The notes below the pieces were generated by a model. That model made no database searches, was not told where the DNA came from, and saw nothing but the letters and a program-made list of their open reading frames with translations. A stretch of DNA of 9,548 nucleotides from Verrucomicrobiota bacterium (lineage in GTDB: Bacteria; Verrucomicrobiota; Verrucomicrobiia; Limisphaerales; JAHEOI01). The stretch is from NCBI GenBank assembly GCA_018610125.1, contig JAHEOI010000208.1, forward strand, positions 1 to 9,548, given 5' to 3'. Each line of letters begins with the position of its first letter. Position 1 is the stretch's first letter. A program made the position numbers and the translations under genes. This document shows positions 6,988 through 9,548 of the stretch, piece by piece.

Positions 6988-8693
6988 CAACCCAGCCGAT
7001 GCACGTTGTCCTGGTCGACGACGACGAGGTGGATCGTCGCGCGATCGTCCGTGCCTTGAAAAAGGCTCCAATGCCGGTCGACGTGATCGAATTGTCTACC
7101 GGGGCGCCCTGCCTGGAGACAATCCGCGGCAAGGAGTTGGACGCCATTCTGCTCGATTATCGACTTCCCGATATCGATGGATTCGATCTGATGTGCTCCC
7201 TGCGAGCGGCAATGCAAGAAAAGCCGGCCATTATCATGGTTAGCAATGATGAGAGCGAAGAGGTGGCCCAGCGATGCATTGAAGCCGGCGCACAGGATTT
7301 TTTGCTTAAAGATGAGATCAATCCGCGCCACCTGATTCGAGCGATCATGCACGCCCGGCAAAGGCACTCGATGGACAAAAAGCTTCGCCACCTGGCTCAA
7401 TATGACCAGCTCACGAATCTTCCTAACCGACAGCATTTCGAAGAGATCCTGCGTGAGGCAATCACTCGGGCAATGGGGCAGAAAACTCAGCTTGCCATTC
7501 TTTTTCTTGATCTGGACGATTTCAAGACGGTCAACGACACCCTCGGACATGAGGCCGGAGACCACATGTTGCGGGCTGTCAGTGAACGCTTGGCAAAGGT
7601 CACCGGAGACGGCGAGCTCGTCAGTCGCTTCGGCGGCGACGAGTTTATCTTTTTGCAAGAGCGTTTCGACTGTAAGGATGATTTAAGCAATCTTGGGAGG
7701 CGAGTGATCAGCGCGTTTGAGAGTCCGTTTGATATCTCGGAGCGGCGCTTGCCAATAACGGTAAGTGTCGGGATCGCCACCTACCCCACTTCGGGGACGA
7801 CGGCGGAGGGCTTGATCAAGAGCGTCGACATCGCCACCTATCGCGCCAAGCGCGGGGGTCGCAATATGATCCAGTTTCATTCCGCGGCCTTGGACGAGGA
7901 GGTACATCAACGCGCTCGGGTCGGTTGGGAGCTTCGTCAAGCTCTGGAAGAAAGGCAATTGTGCCTGCATTATCAACCACAAGTCGACCTCGAAACCGGG
8001 TTTATTCGCGGGATTGAGACCTTGGTCCGGTGGGCACATCCCAAGCACGGGCTCCTTCCACCGAATTCCTTCCTCCCGGCAGCGGAAGACCTTGGTTTGA
8101 TCGAGCAGATCGGAGAATGGGTCGTTGAGGAGACTTGTCGGGTGACAAGCCGTTGGCTCAAGCTCAGAGGTCCCGAGGCGCCACCGCTGAGCGTTGCCGT
8201 CAATATGTCCGATAGCCACATTCGTTCGCCCAGTTTGCCTCCACTGATTGACAAGGCACTCAACGAAACCGGACTTTCGCCCGAATGCCTGCAGATTGAA
8301 CTGACCGAAACAGCGCTCATTCAAGAACCCGAAAAGACGGCTCAGATTCTTCATGAGCTCAATTCCCGGGGCATTTGCATCTCCGTAGACGACTTCGGCG
8401 TGGGCTACTCTTCTCTGCAGCATCTGAAGCTCTTCCCGATCTCCACGCTCAAGATCGACCGCAAGTTTGTCCGTGAAAGCGAGCTTGACGAAGAAAGCAG
8501 GCGTTTTTTGCGCGCCATCGTCGATTTCGGGAAGGCACTCGACCTTACAGTGATCGCCGAGGGAGTCGAGACCTCTGGCCAGGAGGCAGCCTGTCGGCAT
8601 GCGGGCTGCCGTTACCTGCAAGGGTTTTACCACTACCCCCCCCTACCGGAAGCCGAAGTGGAAGCCCTGTTGACGAGCTCTTTCCACCATTAG
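6984..8693 (+). CDS. REC-GGDEF-EAL response regulator for c-di-GMP turnover
   Basis: A 569-residue cytoplasmic regulator that can potentially make and break cyclic di-GMP. The receiver (about 6-125) has D12-D14, phospho-acceptor D58 in LLDYRLPDIDG, S87 and K109. The GGDEF cyclase domain (about 140-298) has metal ligand D176 in LFLDLDDFK, N184 and D193 in NDTLGHEAGD, and an exact RFGGDEF (215-221). The RxxD inhibitory site is absent (GDGE at 208-211), so product inhibition through it is not expected. The EAL phosphodiesterase domain (about 312-560) has ETL (345-347) for EAL, which keeps the metal-binding Glu, and further expected residues N407, E439, D469-D470 in DDFGVGYSS, K490, E526 and Q546. 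Both domains look catalytically competent, so net direction cannot be predicted. The start ATG lies in the ATGA overlap with the upstream regulator and has no strong ribosome site of its own. It is the last gene of the operon and no terminator is obvious after it. Confidence 0.95.
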   Translation: MTTQPMHVVLVDDDEVDRRAIVRALKKAPMPVDVIELSTGAPCLETIRGKELDAILLDYRLPDIDGFDLMCSLRAAMQEKPAIIMVSNDESEEVAQRCIEAGAQDFLLKDEINPRHLIRAIMHARQRHSMDKKLRHLAQYDQLTNLPNRQHFEEILREAITRAMGQKTQLAILFLDLDDFKTVNDTLGHEAGDHMLRAVSERLAKVTGDGELVSRFGGDEFIFLQERFDCKDDLSNLGRRVISAFESPFDISERRLPITVSVGIATYPTSGTTAEGLIKSVDIATYRAKRGGRNMIQFHSAALDEEVHQRARVGWELRQALEERQLCLHYQPQVDLETGFIRGIETLVRWAHPKHGLLPPNSFLPAAEDLGLIEQIGEWVVEETCRVTSRWLKLRGPEAPPLSVAVNMSDSHIRSPSLPPLIDKALNETGLSPECLQIELTETALIQEPEKTAQILHELNSRGICISVDDFGVGYSSLQHLKLFPISTLKIDRKFVRESELDEESRRFLRAIVDFGKALDLTVIAEGVETSGQEAACRHAGCRYLQGFYHYPPLPEAEVEALLTSSFHH

Positions 8694-8906
8694 TGCAGAG
8701 TCAAAGGGGACCCCTCAAGGTAGCCTATGGAGCTCAGCCTTAGGTACACCGGCGCCGGCACCAACAATCCCGTGTAAGGGCGGTTCGCAACCATTTTTTC
8801 TGACTTTGCGAATGGCATTAGCTCTAACTCCCTCCGGCTGAGCCGGCTAATAGAACTCGTATAATTGTTCTTTGCAAAAATTCCTGCCCAATAAAGAGGA
8901 GCGAAT

Positions 8907-8927
8907 GAAGCGGCTGGCAGCCGCTTC
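8907..8927. repeat. Perfect inverted repeat, 9-bp arms
   Basis: GAAGCGGCT and AGCCGCTTC flank the three-base loop GGC. The stem is GC-rich and stable on either strand, but neither side has a run of Ts (only TACTTTCC on the + strand), so it is a poor terminator. It could be a protein site, a REP-like element or an mRNA 3' end for the signalling operon 214 bases upstream. Only one copy is in the window. Confidence 0.55.
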
Positions 8928-8941
8928 TACTTTCCTCGGTC

Positions 8942-9048
8942 TCTGACGACGAATATAAACCTGGCCGTTGACCGCAATGGCCTCCATTTGCGCGTTATGA
9001 ACATGTGACGGAACCAAGGTGTCCCATTGTAAGATTCTTTCGTCTGAG
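8942..9048 (-). pseudogene. Possible remnant resembling the adjacent partial gene
   Basis: One minus-strand frame reads VHNAQMEAIAVNGQVYIRRQ (8942-9001). The neighbouring partial gene reads VINAHIRRVAAPEAVLVNG in its C-terminal part. The shared V-x-N-A, then E-A-x-x-V-N-G with a six-residue gap suggests a degenerate second copy of the same domain, and the DNA is about 12 of 19 identical around the VNG end. The frame is not kept on either side: the coding-like upstream part (YSQTVEGGWSQTKESYNGTPW) is in another frame. Chance similarity over so few residues is quite possible. Confidence 0.2.
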
Positions 9049-9359
9049 ACCAACCGCCTTCGACGGTTTGGCTGTAGCCGGTAAGGGAGGTGCATCTGGT
9101 TCCGGGGGCGGGCGCGGTGGTAAAGTGGGAGACTGGCTCTTGTGGGCCGCATGCGGGGGCCGCATTCTGGCGAGCCAGTTGATACGGTGACGGGTTAGGG
9201 ATGAGCACAGCCGGACCCTTCGCGACCAGATGGCCCCTTAGCCGCCAAAAATGGCCCCAAAAGCTCGCTCTAAGCCTCCGAAATCGCAGCAGCTACCGGC
9301 TTCGTAAGGCCTTGGCATTCAACAAGGTCCTGGGGTCCGAGCCCAATAACGCAAGGCCG

Positions 9360-9548
9360 CTAGCGCTGATCAATATGGACCCACATCGTGTGGCGATCCC
9401 TGTCGTAAGGCACCTGTTTTGTTGTGCCGTTCACCAGGACTGCCTCAGGCGCCGCCACCCTGCGGATGTGGGCATTGATGACCGGCTGGCCCTGCAAACG
9501 CACGTCGAGCACGTCCTTCTTTTTCGTCCACGTGGCGTAGACATTAGA
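9360..9548 (-). CDS. C-terminal fragment of an unrecognised gene (partial)
   Basis: A minus-strand frame is open from the window edge to a TAG at 9360-9362, giving 62 residues. The sequence begins SNVYATWTKKKDVLDVRLQG and ends DRDRHTMWVHIDQR, with alternating hydrophobic positions and VNG turns typical of a beta-sandwich. Similar C-terminal modules (VNG..V.YD......V.I) end many secreted glycoside hydrolases, but this is only a resemblance and no family is assigned. Codon pattern (GTGGCGGCGCCTGAGGCAGTC) looks coding. The start lies outside the window. No clear terminator follows. Confidence 0.6.
   Translation of the reverse strand, partial: SNVYATWTKKKDVLDVRLQGQPVINAHIRRVAAPEAVLVNGTTKQVPYDRDRHTMWVHIDQR

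Larger units (their letters stand above)
8694..9359. other. 666-base intergenic region with possible gene remnant
   Basis: No intact gene is supported. Short inverted repeats lie at 8705-8715 (AGGGG/CCCCT), 8749-8758 (CCGGCGCCGG) and 8834-8846 (CCGGC/GCCGG), and a longer one at 8907-8927. On the minus strand between about 8900 and 9208, two overlapping frames give mixed coding-like fragments that do not form one protein. An eight-base ATGGCCCC repeat occurs at 9230-9237 and 9251-9258. The region may hold an eroded gene. Confidence 0.5.

Noticed and set aside
6948..7658. Open frame of 236 residues on the minus strand
   Set aside because: Antisense to the receiver and GGDEF coding sequence and without any family resemblance.
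7683..8633. Long open frame of 316 residues on the minus strand
   Set aside because: It lies wholly antisense to the EAL half of a gene with complete catalytic motifs and has no recognisable domain; the open frame follows from the codon bias of the real gene.
9085..9130. G-rich run as a possible G-quadruplex
   Set aside because: Four runs of three Gs are present only with loops that are too long.
8847..9208. Two overlapping minus-strand frames of about 95-100 residues as genes
   Set aside because: Neither has a ribosome site, membrane segment or recognisable domain, and coding-like pieces switch between frames, so at most a remnant is suggested.

Overview
The window reads as chromosomal DNA of a Gram-negative bacterium of moderate GC content. 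The evidence is a lipobox lipoprotein, an exported Cys-type sulfatase and a c-di-GMP signalling operon. The phylum cannot be fixed from sequence alone. Exported sulfatases and lipoprotein beta-propellers are frequent in the Planctomycetota/Verrucomicrobiota group, while PAS kinase plus Rcp1-like regulator plus REC-GGDEF-EAL operons are common in Gammaproteobacteria, Nitrospirota and similar lineages. Gaps between genes are long (about 330, 570 and 670 bases), so coding density is low. No rRNA, tRNA, CRISPR array, transposase or integrase was recognised.

Layout. Bases 1-248 hold at most the 3' end of an unrecognised + strand frame. A small RDD-family membrane protein lies on the minus strand (249-704), followed by a 568-base gap with hairpins and a possible promoter. 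Then comes a + strand lipoprotein (1273-2913) joining a lipocalin-like domain to a seven-repeat lactonase/YVTN-like beta-propeller. A 329-base gap separates it from a convergent minus-strand sulfatase (3243-5030) with a complete CSPTR maturation motif and a C-terminal beta-rich extension. The 195-base divergent region upstream of the sulfatase carries a 16-bp tandem repeat next to a hairpin. It leads into the strongest unit of the window, a three-gene + strand operon (5226-8693): a membrane-anchored PAS histidine kinase, a single-domain Rcp1-like response regulator and a REC-GGDEF-EAL protein, with overlapping reading frames. After it, about 670 bases show no intact gene but contain one perfect hairpin and a possible gene remnant. 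The C-terminal end of another minus-strand gene (9360-9548) runs off the right edge.

How the genes work together. The kinase, single-domain regulator and REC-GGDEF-EAL protein very likely form one phosphotransfer circuit that sets c-di-GMP level, with two receiver domains competing for, or relaying, phosphate from one kinase. The sulfatase and the propeller lipoprotein are envelope or exported proteins. They may belong to use of sulfated polymers or to surface biology, but nothing in the sequence ties them directly to the signalling operon. I did not find a clearly unprecedented system. The best leads are the two-receiver circuit, the lipocalin-propeller fusion, the repeat and hairpin in the divergent promoter region, and the possible gene remnant near the right edge.
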